Made by a program: the position numbers and the translations under genes. Shown piece by piece: positions 39,491 through 52,485 of a stretch of DNA of 64,000 nt. The notes below the pieces were generated by a model. That model searched no databases and had not been told where the DNA came from. It worked only from the letters and a program-made list of their open reading frames with translations. Source of the DNA: Notolepis coatsorum (lineage: Eukaryota > Chordata > Actinopteri > Aulopiformes > Paralepididae); the NCBI GenBank assembly GCA_963971535.1, contig OZ020585.1, positions 157,428,915-157,492,914 of the forward strand. Reading direction: 5' to 3'. Numbering within the stretch: position 1 is the stretch's first letter; the number at the start of each line of letters is the position of its first letter.

Positions 39491-39780
39491 AGTTGGCTGC
39501 TGGACCTGCTGGCCAGCCCTCTCCTCTTGCTCTGTTTCCCGTTAGAATTCCACAAGGAACAGGTGGAACTCAGCTTCTCTTGTACATAGTGTTTACTTAT
39601 GTTCATTTTATTTTATTTACCTATGCTGTCATTTGACGTTTTCTTTTTTTTCTTTCTTTTTTGTATGTGTGGTACGTGTGTCATTGTGTGCTGACTGTGT
39701 TTTTAAACTCTTGCTGGGGTCATCATTGTTAATGAGAATTGGTTCTAAACTGAATTGACCTGGCAAAATACATTTAGAAT
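39491..39780. other. Unassigned sequence
   Basis: Ordinary AT-rich sequence; nothing recognised. Confidence 0.4.
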
Positions 39781-40190
39781 ACAAGTACTGTACTTACATC
39801 TATATCACACAGATTAATATAATGTACGGTACTTGCATCTATATCACACAGAGTAATAGAATACCATACATCTACAGATGGCTTCAGTGGAATTGTGTTG
39901 CTAAGGGAAGACCGTGGATTGCAGTTGACTTCCTGTCGCGGAGTTTGCTAACAACTGACAGGAAATCAAATGTAGTCCATTTGATTTGTTTCTACTATAG
40001 ACTCTACAGCGCAGGACATTAGAATGTAAGGTACCTACATCTGACTATATCTCAGAGTAACAGAATGTACCGCACCCTACTGTATGTCAGAGTGTTAGAA
40101 TGTACCGCACCCTACAGAGTGTATCAGAGTGTTAGAATGTACCGCACCCTACAGAGTGTATCAGAGTGTTAGAATGCACGCTACCTACAC
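39781..40190 (+). repeat. Diverged minisatellite units
   Basis: CTTACATCTATATCACACAG units resume at 39790-39860. After about 150 bp of unrelated sequence (39893-40020), 37 to 41-bp units with TTAGAATGTACCGCACCCTA follow (40030-40190). Confidence 0.8.
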
Positions 40191-40456
40191 CTAACTATAA
40201 TGGCGGAGAATGTGCATCTGTCTTTTGTCCGTCCCGTCCTCCATCTCCCACGGTATGTCGGTGTCTAGCTACAGGATTGTTATTTTCCTTCCTCTTCATA
40301 TTGTTGCCGGAGGGACAAGAAGGAGGCGGACGTCGCTACGAGTGACGATGTATAAAGACATTGACGAGAAGGGACAAAGACTTCAAACTCTTAATGTTCG
40401 CTGAAAAGTTGCGACGGTGGAAAGACGAGCGCCGCTGCGACTTCGTCGGGATCCAC

Positions 40457-40574
40457 ATCGTGTTTCGTTTGGTCACAGAGGAATAACATACCTGCATGGC
40501 TCCGTGTTCCGTTTGGTCACAGAGGAATAACATACCTTCACGGCTCCGTGTTCCGTTTGGTCACAGAGGAATAA
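40457..40574 (+). repeat. 44-bp tandem repeat, about 3 units
   Basis: GTTTCGTTTGGTCACAGAGG / GTTCCGTTTGGTCACAGAGG then AATAACATACCT(T/G)CA(C/T)GGCT, spaced 44 bp. Confidence 0.9.
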
Positions 40575-42360
40575 AGTACAGTACCTTCACGGCATTGACA
40601 ATGTGAGGCCGCAGCTGACGGGTACAATATGTTTGCCTTAAAGTACAGTACAAGAGTATTGGGAGTTGTTTTTGAAGGGTCAAGAGATAAGTGTGGCTTG
40701 GAAAATTAAGCAGCACTCGGGACCCTTTGCAGGTATGATTCATTTTGAACGAATGTAATAGCTAGTCCTATATGGAATTGTGTCCTTCTGAAATAGTCCT
40801 ACTGCACTGTGGCGCTTTCCATTCTGCAGGTATGTCGTCGAGACCCCCTGGAGGTGTGGTTATTCTACAGTTTCATCCCGTTGATCCGATCATTCTGTAT
40901 ATGAGTTCGTATTCCGTCTTTCTAGATGTTTCTTCAGGCTGTAAAAAAAAAGGGAAAAAAATGTCTAGGAACTGAAGAGCTGTGTGTGCCTTTAGAATGC
41001 TGAGCAGTGCTTTTTGGTTTTATCACACGTTTTTAGATGACTGAATTATTCTTTTGTGAAAACAGGGGAACGTCTATTCTGTTTGTGTTCCAGGCTGATA
41101 GTATTATCTGTTAGATTCAGGCTGACGCCGTGTCAGTGCTAAATAAATGATGGAATCCCTGGAATATGTCATCAACATAGGGATGCTTGACTGAACATTC
41201 ATTAGCATTTATCAGCCAAATACATGTCTATCATCGGCATACAGTGACGTCGCAACCATACGTTCAGGTAGATCTCACCGGATAGCTGACCTGCCTGGGC
41301 GGGGGGCCGTGTACATAAATAATACTGTTCTAAACAACTTTCTATCACCATTGTTACTGTACATACAGAAGCAGTTATTTTTCTAAGATGCTGTAAAACT
41401 TGAACGCTCCTTTATAAATAAAGGATGTGGAACCTGGTAGTGGACCATGAGGTATATTGCCATGTTTTATTCAGAAATAGAGCAGTAAGAAACCTCCCCT
41501 GGGTTTTATGAGAGAGCAGTGCGCTTGGAAATATCATCATATGTCCCGTGGAAGCGGTCCTCCTGACTCCCCGAAGGACACGAGGGAACATATACTGGTG
41601 AAATACTATCCATGTTGCTTGACTCACCGAGTCCGTAACGACCGTCCTGCTTGGCATTCAGTCTCGAATGAAATCGCCTCTTTCATATCGCGTATAGGAC
41701 ACATTATTTATTGTTTTTCATAGAGAACGGTTATGTTTAAGTGCATGTGATACATAAGGAATGTAGTTTGTGTTTCGATGTTCTGGTTGTAAAGTGATGT
41801 TAACCTGTTTCTACGTTTCCTTCATTTTTATATTATGTAGCCTATATATATTAAAAAAAAACTAAACAAAAAAATAACACTAAGAGATTTTAATTGAACC
41901 TGGATATTTAATGCATTTGATTTCTGGGGGTTGAACTGATGATGAAACTGTGAATGATGACAAATCAGTTGTTTAATAAACCTTCTTGGAGCTCTTAAGA
42001 TCTCTCCTTCTCGTTATTCTTCAGGCATGGCGTGGAGGGAGATGTGAGGCTGTTATAAAAGGTACTAACTCTCTGTTCCATTGAGGCCATTATTACAGGG
42101 AAGAGAAAAATTAACTGCACAACAAACAGACCATAATGAGAGCGCCCGCCCACCCCTCCTCCTCCTGCCCCCCCCCCCTTTGTTTAGCAGCCACAAAAGC
42201 AGCTAATATTCTTCACCTGTCGGGGAGCTGAGGCTCATTACTTTGTATCCGTTTGTAACAAAGACGTTTTGACCTTATTGATTGAAGGGATACCATTCAG
42301 TTTCTGTTATTCCTTTGGTCTGGGAAAGACGGTCCAATCAATATTTGTTAACACGAGTAG
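40575..42360. other. Unassigned sequence, possibly host non-coding DNA
   Basis: About 1.8 kb without terminal repeats, LINE tails or coding similarity, so it may be single-copy host DNA. Several AATAAA-type signals (near 41142, 41420, 41975) occur but cannot be tied to a transcript. Confidence 0.4.
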
Positions 42361-43047
<687 letters not shown>

Positions 43048-43052
43048 CCAAT

Positions 43053-44535
43053 TGTTATGGTTTGTAACCGACCCCAATCGCACAACACAAGACAGGTATG
43101 AGAGTAAGCCAAGAACTGGGCATTTATTGAAAACAACAGAAAAGCGGCACTGTCCCTTTAAGGGAGAACACAAAATACAGGAAAAACAAGAACTAGGGAA
43201 AAGGGCAATGTGCCTTTAAGAGGCGAGCTGGCTAAGGGGAAGGCTAAGGGAAAGGCTAAAGGACAGGGCCAGGGCAAGGGACAAGGCAGGAACAGGGAGG
43301 ACTAGGAGGACTGGACAGGGATGACTAGGAGGACTAGGAGGACTGGACAGGGAGGACTAGGAGGACTGGACAGGGAGGACTAGGAGGACTAGAAGGACTG
43401 GACAGGGAGGACTAGGAGGACTAGAAGGACTGGACAGGGAGGACTAGGAGGACTAGAGAGGGGAAAGAGGGACAGAGGCCCGCGGAGGCGGGCTGGGGAC
43501 AGCGACAGAGAAAACAGGGTTCGGGCCTTGGAACAGGGCGAGGGTCAGAGCTGCTTACAGGGATGGAGTAGGAGCGCGCAGGCTAGACGTCTGGAGGAGA
43601 GCGCGCCGGCTCGGAGAGCGCCTCTGGCGCGGAGGTCTGAGTGGTGCGCGTCGGCTTGGAGAACGCGCCGGTTCGGAGAGCGCATCTGGCGCGGAGGTCT
43701 GAGTGGTGCGCGTCTGCTTGGAGAACGCGCCGGTTCGGAGAGACGCATCCTCCCGTAGAGTATTAGGAAGCGATGCGTGTCTGGAGTGCGTCTGGATGCG
43801 CGTCTGGATGCGCGTCTGGAGTGAAGAGCGCGTCTGGCGCGGAGTCTGGAGTGCGTCTGGATGCGCGTCTGGAGTGCGTCTGGATGCGCGTCTGGATGCG
43901 CGTCTGGAGTGAAGAGCGCGTCTGGCGCGGAGTCTGGAGTGCGTCTGGATGCGCGTCTGGATGCGTGTCTGGAGTGCGTCTGGATGCGCGTCTGGATGCG
44001 CGTCTGGAGTGAAGAGCGCGTCTGGCGCGGAGTCTGGAGTGAAGAGCGCGTCTGGCGCGGAGTCTGGAGTGAAGAGCGTGTCTGGCGCGGAGTCTGGAGT
44101 GGAACACTGGAATACCTCCCGTAGAGTATTAGAGAGCGCAGTACTGTGTCCCACTCCAGGCAAACGGCGACAGGTGGCGAAGGCTTGCACCTCGTCTAAC
44201 GCCGGAGATGGAACAGCATTCAGACAGATAGGGAACCTCCCGTAGGAGCTTACAGATTGAGATATGATACGGAACGACCCGACCCGGACTGAGGGGGAGA
44301 TCGAGCTATTTAAAGCCCACTGGGGCGCTAATTAGAACACACCTCAGGTGCGTGATGGTAATTGATACTTGAACTAGAAGTGTGTGTTCGGCACGGACCA
44401 ATCAAACACATAATGACAGGTAGTCCAAGGGTGTGGGCTGCTGAAGAGCAGATGAGACTAAAAGAACGCGAGGGTGGGGGCTGGAGAGGTGAGGAGACAG
44501 GGAATTAAAGGTCCAGGGAAAAGGCGAACCTCACA
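43053..44535 (-). repeat. 3' LTR (in element orientation)
   Basis: It contains GGACTAGGAGGACTGGACAG-type units (43295-43460) and a GC-rich array of GCGTCTGGATGC, GCGTCTGGAGTG and AAGAGCGCGTCTGGCGCGGA units (43770-44105). Long open frames on both strands here are repeat artefacts. Confidence 0.9.
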
Positions 44536-45381
44536 GTACTCCCCCCTCCACGGGAGCCACCGGGCGACCCAAAAATAAAGACAGAGGGGCAGGGGACATA
44601 ACAAGGCAACAAACAAAAAATTGGGCCATGCTAGCGGGGAAGCTACACCAAAAGTGGGGCTAGCAAAGGGACAGGGTAGCAGAGGGGCAACTAGGGTAGC
44701 TGAGGGGTAAACTAGGGTAGCTGAGGGGTAACTATGGTAGCTGAGGGGTCACTAGAGGAGCTGAGGGGTAACAGCCAGGGCACTGATAGCTACAGGGCCT
44801 ATGCTAGCTGTAATGCTACATTAACATAGAGGCTGCGCTGGCTGCCGGAGCTAGGCTAGCAGACAGGGCTGGACCAGCATGAGAGAACAAGCTAGCTGGA
44901 AGGACAGTCCTAGCTGTGGGGAAACTGACCTTGCTAGCTGAAGGGGCAGTCCTAGCAGTGGGGAAAAACTGACCTTGCTAGCTGAAGGGGCAGTCCTAGC
45001 AGTGGGAGAAAACTGACCTTGCTAGCTGAAGGGGCAGTCCTAGCAGTGGGAGAAAACTACACAAAAAGTGGAGGCATGCAGAGGGACCGGGTTAGCTGCC
45101 TGGGCATGGCCAGCTACAGGGCCTATGCTAGCTGCAAGGGCTGCATTAACATAGAGGCTGTGCTAGCAGCCGGGGCTAAGCTAACAGACTAACAGGGGAG
45201 CTAACAGGGAAGCTAACAGGGAAGCTAACAGGGGAGACTAACAGGCTAACAGGGGAGCTAACAGGGGAGCTAACAAAGGCTAACAGAGGAGCTAACAGGG
45301 GAACTAGAGGGAACAAAAAAAAAGGCAAACTCAACATACACTGTCTGTGCTGGCTGGGGTCGTCGACTGGTCGGGTCGTAC
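44536..45381 (-). other. Non-coding interior of the LTR element
   Basis: It is made largely of imperfect repeats: GGTAGCTGAGGGGTAACT (44690-44770), CTAGCTGAAGGGGCAGTCCT (44885-45060) and GCTAACAGGGGAGCTAACAG (45178-45300). No gag, protease, integrase or reverse transcriptase motif in any frame. A primer-binding site with TGG next to the 5' LTR is not evident. Confidence 0.85.
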
Positions 45382-46887
45382 TGTTATGGTTTGTAACCGA
45401 CCCCAATCGCACAACACAAGACAGGTATGAGAGTAAGCCAAGAACTGGGCATTTATTGAAAACAACAGAAAAGCGGCACTGTCCCTTTAAGGGAGAACAC
45501 AAAATACAGGAAAAACAAGAACTAGGGAAAAGGGCAATGTGCCTTTAAGAGGCGAGCTGGCTAAGGGGAAGGCTAAGGGAAAGGCTAAAGGACAGGGCCA
45601 GGGCAAGGGACAAGGCAGGAACAGGGAGGACTAGGAGGACTGGACAGGGATGACTAGGAGGACTAGGAGGACTGGACAGGGAGGACTAGGATGACTAGGA
45701 GGACTGGACAGGGAGGACTAGGAGGACTAGAAGGACTGGACAGGGAGGACTAGGAGGACTAGAAGGACTGGACAGGGAGGACTAGGAGGACTAGAGAGGG
45801 GAAAGAGGGACAGAGGCCCGCGGAGGCGGGCTGGGGACAGGGACAGAGAAAACAGGGTTCGGGCCTTGGAACAGGGCGAGGGTCAGAGCTGCTTACAGGG
45901 ATGGAGTAGGAGCGCGCAGGCTAGACGTCTGGAGGAGAGCGCGCCGGCTCGGAGAGCGCCTCTGGCGCGGAGGTCTGAGTGGTGCGCGTCTGCTTGGAGA
46001 ACGCGCCGGTTCGGAGAGCGCAACTGGCACGGGGTCTGAGTGGTGCGCATCTGCTTGGAGAACGCGCCGGTTTGGAGAGCGCATCTGGCGCGGAGGTCTG
46101 AGTGGTGCGCGTCTGCTTGGAGAACGCGCCGGTTCAGAGAGACGCATCCTCCCGTAGAGTATTAGGAAGCGATGCGCGTCTGGAGTGCGTCTGGATGCGC
46201 GTCTGGAGTGAAGAGCGCGTCTGGCGCGGAGTCTGGAGTGCGTCTGGAGTGCGTCTGGATGCCCGTCTGGATGCGCGTCTGGAGTGAAGAGCGCGTCTGG
46301 CGCGGAGTCTGGAGTGCGTCTGGATGCGCGTCTGGATGCGCGTCTGGATGCGCGTCTGGAGTGAAGAGCGCGTCTGGCGCGGAGTCTGGAGTGAAGAGCG
46401 CGTCTGGCGCGGAGTCTGGAGTGAAGAGCGCGTCTGGCGCGGAGTCTGGAGTGGAACACTGGAATACCTCCCGTAGAGTATTAGAGAGCGCATTACTGTG
46501 TCCCACTCCAGGCAAACGGCGACAGGTGGCGAAGGCTTGCACCTCGTCTAACGCCGGAGATGGAACAGCATTCAGACAGATAGGGAACCTCCCGTAGGAG
46601 CTTACAGATTGAGATATGATACGGAACGACCCGACCCGGACTGAGGGGGAGATCGAGCTATTTAAAGCCCACTGGGGCGCTAATTAGAACACACCTCAGG
46701 TGCGTGATGGTAATTGATACTTGAACTAGAAGTGTGTGTTCGGCACGGACCAATCAAACACATAATGACAGGTAGTCCAAGGGTGTGGGCTGCTGAAGAG
46801 CAGATGAGACTAAAAGAACGCGAGGGTGGGGGCTGGAGAGGTGAGGAGACAGGGAATTAAAGGTCCAGGGAAAAGGCGAACCTCACA
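45382..46887 (-). repeat. 5' LTR (in element orientation)
   Basis: Collinear with 43053-44535. The differences are mostly repeat-number changes in the GGACTAGGATGACT array and the GC-rich array (46019-46456), plus a few substitutions. Confidence 0.9.
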
Positions 46888-46892
46888 CCAAT

Positions 46893-47780
<888 letters not shown>

Positions 47781-47867
47781 AGTATCAATACTAATTCAGC
47801 TTTTAACTAGCTTTTCTTTTTAACTAACAGATGTTGTCTTAATTAAGTAATGCGTAAATGATTCGAG

Positions 47868-47872
<5 letters not shown>

Positions 47873-47955
<83 letters not shown>

Positions 47956-47993
47956 GTGTGTGTGTGTGTGTGCGTGTGTGTGTGTGTGTGTGT
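47873..47993 (+). repeat. (TG)n microsatellite
   Basis: TG tract with two CG interruptions. Confidence 0.98.
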
Positions 47994-48184
47994 ATTATGA
48001 GACTAGTTCAGCTTAGTGCAGATGTACTGGAGGAGCTGTTTAATCTCACTCATTCCTTCATAGTTCATTCTTCCTTGGAGGGCCTCTGCGTAGCTGCGTG
48101 GGGCCTGGTGTGGTTCTTCATGCTGTGGGCTGGGACAATGGTCCCCTGGTTGTCCTCATAAACAACAGTCTCCATATATACACA

Positions 48185-48515
48185 ATGTTCATCATTTTAA
48201 ACGGTTTTGACAGAACGCCCATTCTTCAAAAACACCATATTCGGTATAGAGGATACATTTCAATTACCTACTGCATTTTAAGCAATACATTCATAACTTT
48301 ATCTTCATCACTTCGAGCAGTTGCTCTAGATAAACACATTTTGCATTGTCATAGCTAGAAACATATACTCAGCTTCACAGGCTGATAGTATCACTGTAGG
48401 CTCTAAGACCTTAAACCTTTGTTGTCTTTTCTGAAACACCGCTGTCTGTCTGCAGCACCTCTGGGATAACGAAAAACATATTTTTGACGTAGTTCAATGA
48501 TTCTCTGTGGGGTCA
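48185..48515 (-). pseudogene. Copia RNase H region, inverted partial copy
   Basis: The reverse complement matches 31913-32220 almost base for base: ACTACGTCAAAAATATGTTT, CTGAGTATATGTTTCTAGCT, ATGCAAAATGTGTTTATCTA and CTATACCGAATATGGTGTTT. The coding motif ISACEAEYMFLAM is present here too. It carries the same decay features as the other copy, including TCTAGAGCAACTGCTCG. Confidence 0.85.
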
Positions 48516-48700
48516 ACACCAATACTACTAAGCTTCGATTTTAATTCGAGGCTTTGAATTTTTTTATTTCTTTTTATTTTAAATTTCTTTGTAATTTTTT
48601 TTATTTTTTTTTGTATCTTATGTTGTTGGACTTGTACAGCACTTTAGTAAACTTTGTTGTTTTTAAATGTGCTCTATAAATAAAGTGGATTGGATTAATG
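48516..48700 (+). mobile_element. Retroposon 3' tail and hAT-like AT-rich sequence
   Basis: TTTTAAATGTGCTCTATAAA followed by TAAAGTGGATTGGATT at 48661-48697 is a typical fish LINE/SINE 3' end. The upstream AAGCTTCGATTTTAATTCGA resembles the hAT terminus at 49560. Confidence 0.45.
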
Positions 48701-49325
48701 AATTAAGTAGCCCCTTTCGTGACTGTGACGCAGCCAACAAGGTTTCACTCGGCTGTGTGATTTAATTCAAGGTGGATCGCTGTTGTCGTTTGAACAACTT
48801 CAGATTTCATGGGAACTACCAATCCCCCAAATCAAGAATGTTTAAGATGAATGAAGTAAGATTTAGATTATTTGAAATATGGCCTGTGTAGACTAAACTA
48901 TGCACAGAATTATGTCAGTCTACAAGGTCCGGATTCTACATGGTCCGGCAATGTAGACCTTGTAGACTCCACTACAGACCAATTATCAGTGAATGTTCAT
49001 GCATTTTTAAGAAGGGCTACTTCCACAAAAAAACAAAGAACTCACCAAAACTCAGTAGCACCTTATCTAAATGTTCTATTTCATATATGGAGATTCATAT
49101 TTATTTATGTATTGCATGCATTTCTACATTTTATTTCCTATTTTGTTTATTCATCCCAGTATCTTTCTTTCTTATGTGTGGAATTCTACAAGGCATGTAG
49201 GTGTATATGTGTTTAAGGATGATATCCTTCAAACAGGCAATAGTGATGATATAATTTGGGCAGTGCTGAGCTGGGTTACTTTCCTCCAGTGTATTTGTCC
49301 CCCGGCCCCACCCAATGGCCCCACC
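48701..49325. other. Unassigned sequence
   Basis: A short near-palindromic pair GTCTACAAGGTCCGGATTCT / ACATGGTCCGGCAATGTAGAC lies at 48919-48966. No gene. Confidence 0.4.
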
Positions 49326-49336
49326 CAATGGCCCCA

Positions 49337-49431
<95 letters not shown>
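49337..49431 (+). repeat. (CA)n microsatellite
   Basis: Pure CA tract. Confidence 0.98.
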
Positions 49432-49434
<3 letters not shown>

Positions 49435-49579
49435 TCGAAGTAAAAAAGAAAAAAAAAATTGAAAAGAAATGAATATTTTTCTTTATTTTATTTTTTTTAA
49501 ACTTCGATTTTTTGTTATGTTCGAAGCTTGTGCCATCGAACGAAGCTTCGAAGCTTCGAAGTATTTAAGTCAGCCCTAG
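49432..49579 (-). mobile_element. hAT derivative terminus
   Basis: The minus strand starts CTAGGGCTGACTTAAATACT and continues TCGAAGCTTCGAAGCTTCG, a recurrent fish hAT-derivative end. The other end may be the AAGCTTCGATTTT sequence at 48530, but no target duplication was verified. Confidence 0.5.
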
Positions 49580-49685
49580 TCGTGTCCTACGAAAAATCCT
49601 TTTACATCCTTGGACTTGGGTTTTCCCCTGTCCTGCAGGTACGCCAGTGGAGGCTGCTGACCAAATTTTTAGGTGAAGCACAAAT

Positions 49686-49766
49686 TATTATATTATATTA
49701 TATTATATTATATTATATTATATTATATTATATTATATTATATTATATTATATTATATTATATTAT
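49686..49766 (+). repeat. (TATTA)n microsatellite
   Basis: About 16 pentanucleotide units. Confidence 0.97.
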
Positions 49767-49842
49767 ATATTAAATAATATTTTTAAAACATCCCCCACTG
49801 TGTGTCAGTGGTCAGTGGACACAGATGAAAACATATTAACAT

Positions 49843-50030
49843 TAGGTGACAGCGGACCTGACCAGATGAAAACATATTAGGTGACAGCGCACCTGACCAG
49901 ATGAAATCATATTAGGTGACAGCGCACCTGACCAGATGAAATCATATTAGGTGACAGCGCACCTGACCAGATCAAAACATATTAGGTGACAGCGCACCTG
50001 ACCAGATCAAAACATATTAGGTGAAGGTGA
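49843..50030 (+). repeat. 35-bp minisatellite, about 5 units
   Basis: AGGTGACAGCGCACCTGACC followed by AGATGAAATCATATT, repeated; the first unit reads AGCGGACC. Confidence 0.95.
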
Positions 50031-50034
50031 CAAG

Positions 50035-50395
50035 GAAGCCACAGACTCATACCCCCCCGACACTCAACTAACCGCCTCGACAGTCCTTCGTACCAGTGGC
50101 CATCAGGCTCCACAACAGTGGGCAGCGACTGCTGCCAGACATCGACCTAGAACTAATAGGAACCCAAGTAGGACAATAACACTACCTTATGCATACTGCA
50201 CCTTATGTGGATACTGTGATACTGTGAATAATGTATATTTCAGTTAGTTAGAATTAACTATAACTTATATTGACCTATTTGTTTACACTGCTTGTGTTGT
50301 TTTCACTACCTGTACCCCCCCCCCTTCCCCCATGCTGCTATGATGCCTGAATTTCCCCAAGGGGATCAATAAAGGAATATCTTAACTTATCTTAA
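50035..50395 (+). mobile_element. LINE 3' end (Rex-like), with ORF2 tail
   Basis: The last codons of ORF2 read FVPVAIRLHNSGQRLLPDID and LELIGTQVGQ before TAA (50089-50181). The 3' UTR ends CAAGGGGATCAATAAAGGAA with a TATCTTAACT(TATCTTAA) tail. The same 3' end lies antisense at 16354. Confidence 0.75.
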
Positions 50396-50854
50396 AAGGA
50401 AAGATGAAATTACCTACCTGGGTTCCATCCTATAGAGGCAAATCTTTCCTGTAACAAAATGGGATCCAATGTAATAAAACTAAGTCAACCAACGAACTAG
50501 ATTCCTGTACCGGATCTCCTCTCTGGTAAACAAGACTACCTTGAAGACTCTAACAGGAGCACTCATTCAAGGGTACTACGACTATGCTTGCACCTCATGG
50601 TACCAAAGCACCTAAAAGGCACTAAAAACAAGATTACAAACATCACAAAACAAACTGGTCAGACTACTGCTTGACCTTACTCCTAAAACCCACCTCACCC
50701 CTGCCCATTTTGACAACGTAGGATGGCTTAGAGTAGACGACAGAGTACAGCAACTTGCAATGGGCCTGGTCTACAAGATACACTACACCACTAAGATACC
50801 CATGTGCATGTCGAAATACTTCCCAAAGGTCAGTGAATACTACGACCACAACAC
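50396..50854 (+). mobile_element. L2-like LINE fragment, left part
   Basis: Matches 61146-61590 of the complete copy (GAAATTACCTACCTGGGTTC, GTACTACGACTATGCTTGCA, CACCTCACCCCTGCCCATTT). Stops and indels break the frame. It is interrupted at CACAACAC by a Rex-like LINE and resumes at 52443. Confidence 0.9.
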
Positions 50855-52442
50855 TGCTCCTCCCTCCCCATCAACATGGACCCCCTGCAATTTGCATACC
50901 GCCCCAACAGGTCCACGGAGGACGCCATAGCCCATGTGCTGCACACAGCAGCATCACACCTGGACAAGAGGCAGGGGAACTATGTGAGAATGCTATTCAT
51001 CGACTACAGCTCGGCATTCAATACCATAGTCCCCTCCATACTCATAGCCAAGCTCAGGGACCTGGGCTTGAACTATGACCTCTGCCAGTGGGTCTTGGAC
51101 TTCCTGACTGGCAGACCCCAGGTGGTGAGAGCAGGCAACTGCACCTCCTCATCCATCACCCTCAACATAGGGGCCCCCCAGGGCTGTGTTCTGAGTCCCC
51201 TCCTCTACTCCCTGTACACACACGACTGTGTGGCTCAGCGGAGTAGCAATACAATCATCAAATTTGCTGACGACACAGTGGTGGTGGGCCTGATCTCTGC
51301 CAACGACGAGAGGGCCTACCTGGAAGAGGTCAAGGTCCTGGCGGGATGGTGCCAGGAAAACAGCCTCTCCCTGAACGTCAGCAAAACAAAGGAGATGATT
51401 GTGGACTTCAGGAGGTCGGGGGTCAAGGACTACAGCCCCCTCAGCATCGACGGGGCACCGGTTGAGAGAGTCAACAGCTTTAAGTACCTCGGAGCCTACA
51501 TATCCGAGGACTTGACATGGACCACACACATTGACAGTGTTGTGAAGAAGGCACGACAACGCCTCTACTTCCTCAGGCGCCTAAGGAAGTTCCAAGTCAG
51601 TCAGAAGATCCTTAAGAACTTCTACTCATGTACAATAGAGAGCATCTTGACCGGCAACATCACCTCCTGGTTTGGGAATAGCACTGCACAAGACCGAAGC
51701 AGACTACAAAGAGTGACACGTTCAGCCGAACGCACAATTGGAGGGGGGCTCCCCACCCTCCAGAACATTTACAACAAGCGTTGCAAGGGCAAGGCTAAGA
51801 GAATCATTAAAGACTCCAGTCACCCGAACAACTGCCTCTTTGAACTGCTGCGGTCAGGCAAGCGATACCGGAGTCTCAAGGCGAGCACAGAAAGACTCAG
51901 AAGAAGCTTCTATCCCCAGGCCATCAGGCTGCTAAACGAACAATGAATGAACACTACACAACAACAACCACCAAACGCACATAGCACACACATCCACACG
52001 CACACACTCACTTTAAACAAACACACTGTAGCACCCACTCCACACACTTTATAGCACACACCCACTTTAAACAAACACACTGTAGCACCCACTCACCACA
52101 CTTTATATTTATTGATGAAGGATTGCACTACAACTCGTACACCTTACTGTAAATTGTACCTAAATTGTACCTCATCCCATTTCTGCTTTGCACTAGATAG
52201 TACTGTACATTAGTACACTGCATAGTATTGTATATTATATGGTAACTCAGAACATTGTACATATGTCTATACCGAACACTGTGACCTCATTTTCTTCTTC
52301 TAAATTACATGCTATACTATGTTATTTGATACTATCTTGTCTAGCACAGTCTCTGGAGCGTAACAGTAAGAAGCATTTTGTATGAAAGTATTCTGTACTT
52401 CTGTATGACAACTATTAAAGAAACTTGAAACTTGAACTTGAA
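50855..52442 (+). mobile_element. Rex/L2-type LINE, 5'-truncated copy 2
   Basis: It starts TGCTCCTCCCTCCCCATCAA, equivalent to the middle of the reverse transcriptase in copy 3, and ends with AAACTTGAAACTTGAACTTG repeats. It is inserted in the L2-like LINE between CACAACAC and CAGAGGGAG; the empty site is seen at 61586-61600. No target duplication longer than 2 to 3 bp is evident. Confidence 0.9.
50876..51946 (+). pseudogene. LINE ORF2: reverse transcriptase and C-terminus
   Basis: An intact 356-codon frame is open with [20 protein letters not shown] at its start, motif [14 protein letters not shown], motif [21 protein letters not shown] and catalytic motif [13 protein letters not shown], then the C-terminal half found in copy 1 and [13 protein letters not shown] at the end. 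The N-terminal endonuclease and the first reverse transcriptase motifs are missing because of 5' truncation, so the frame is open but the product is incomplete. The first methionine is an internal residue of the original protein. Confidence 0.9.
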
Positions 52443-52485
52443 ACCAGAGGGAGTTCCACAAATCATGTTCAACCCAGATAAAATC
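52443..52485 (+). mobile_element. L2-like LINE fragment, right part
   Basis: CAGAGGGAGTTCCACAAATC and ATGTTCAACCCAGAT continue the interrupted L2-like fragment and then diverge. Confidence 0.75.

Larger units (their letters stand above)
43053..46887 (-). mobile_element. Complete non-autonomous LTR retrotransposon (LARD/TRIM-like)
   Basis: Two near-identical direct repeats (43053-44535, 1,483 bp; 45382-46887, 1,506 bp) begin TGTTATGG and end CCTCACA as written, enclosing 846 bp. The 5-bp flank ccaat is present at 43048-43052 and 46888-46892. Orientation is minus: a purine tract (complement of ACTCCCCCCTCCACGGG, 44539-44555) abuts the 44535 LTR boundary, an AATAAA signal lies near the minus-strand LTR end (complement at 43122-43127), and a TTTAAATAG box lies about 230 bp into U3 (complement at 44305-44313). 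The interior has no gag or pol. Confidence 0.9.

Noticed and set aside
43555-44245. Up to 211-codon open frames in the LTRs (43555-44190 and the 45893-46597 equivalents)
   Set aside because: They read GC-rich tandem arrays in every phase and both strands, differ between the two LTRs, and have no domain.
49671-49766. Salmonid-type repeat starting CAGTGGAGGCTGCTGA at about 49646
   Set aside because: Only about 30 bp resemble a repeat I recall; the rest is a pentanucleotide tract, so no element was annotated.
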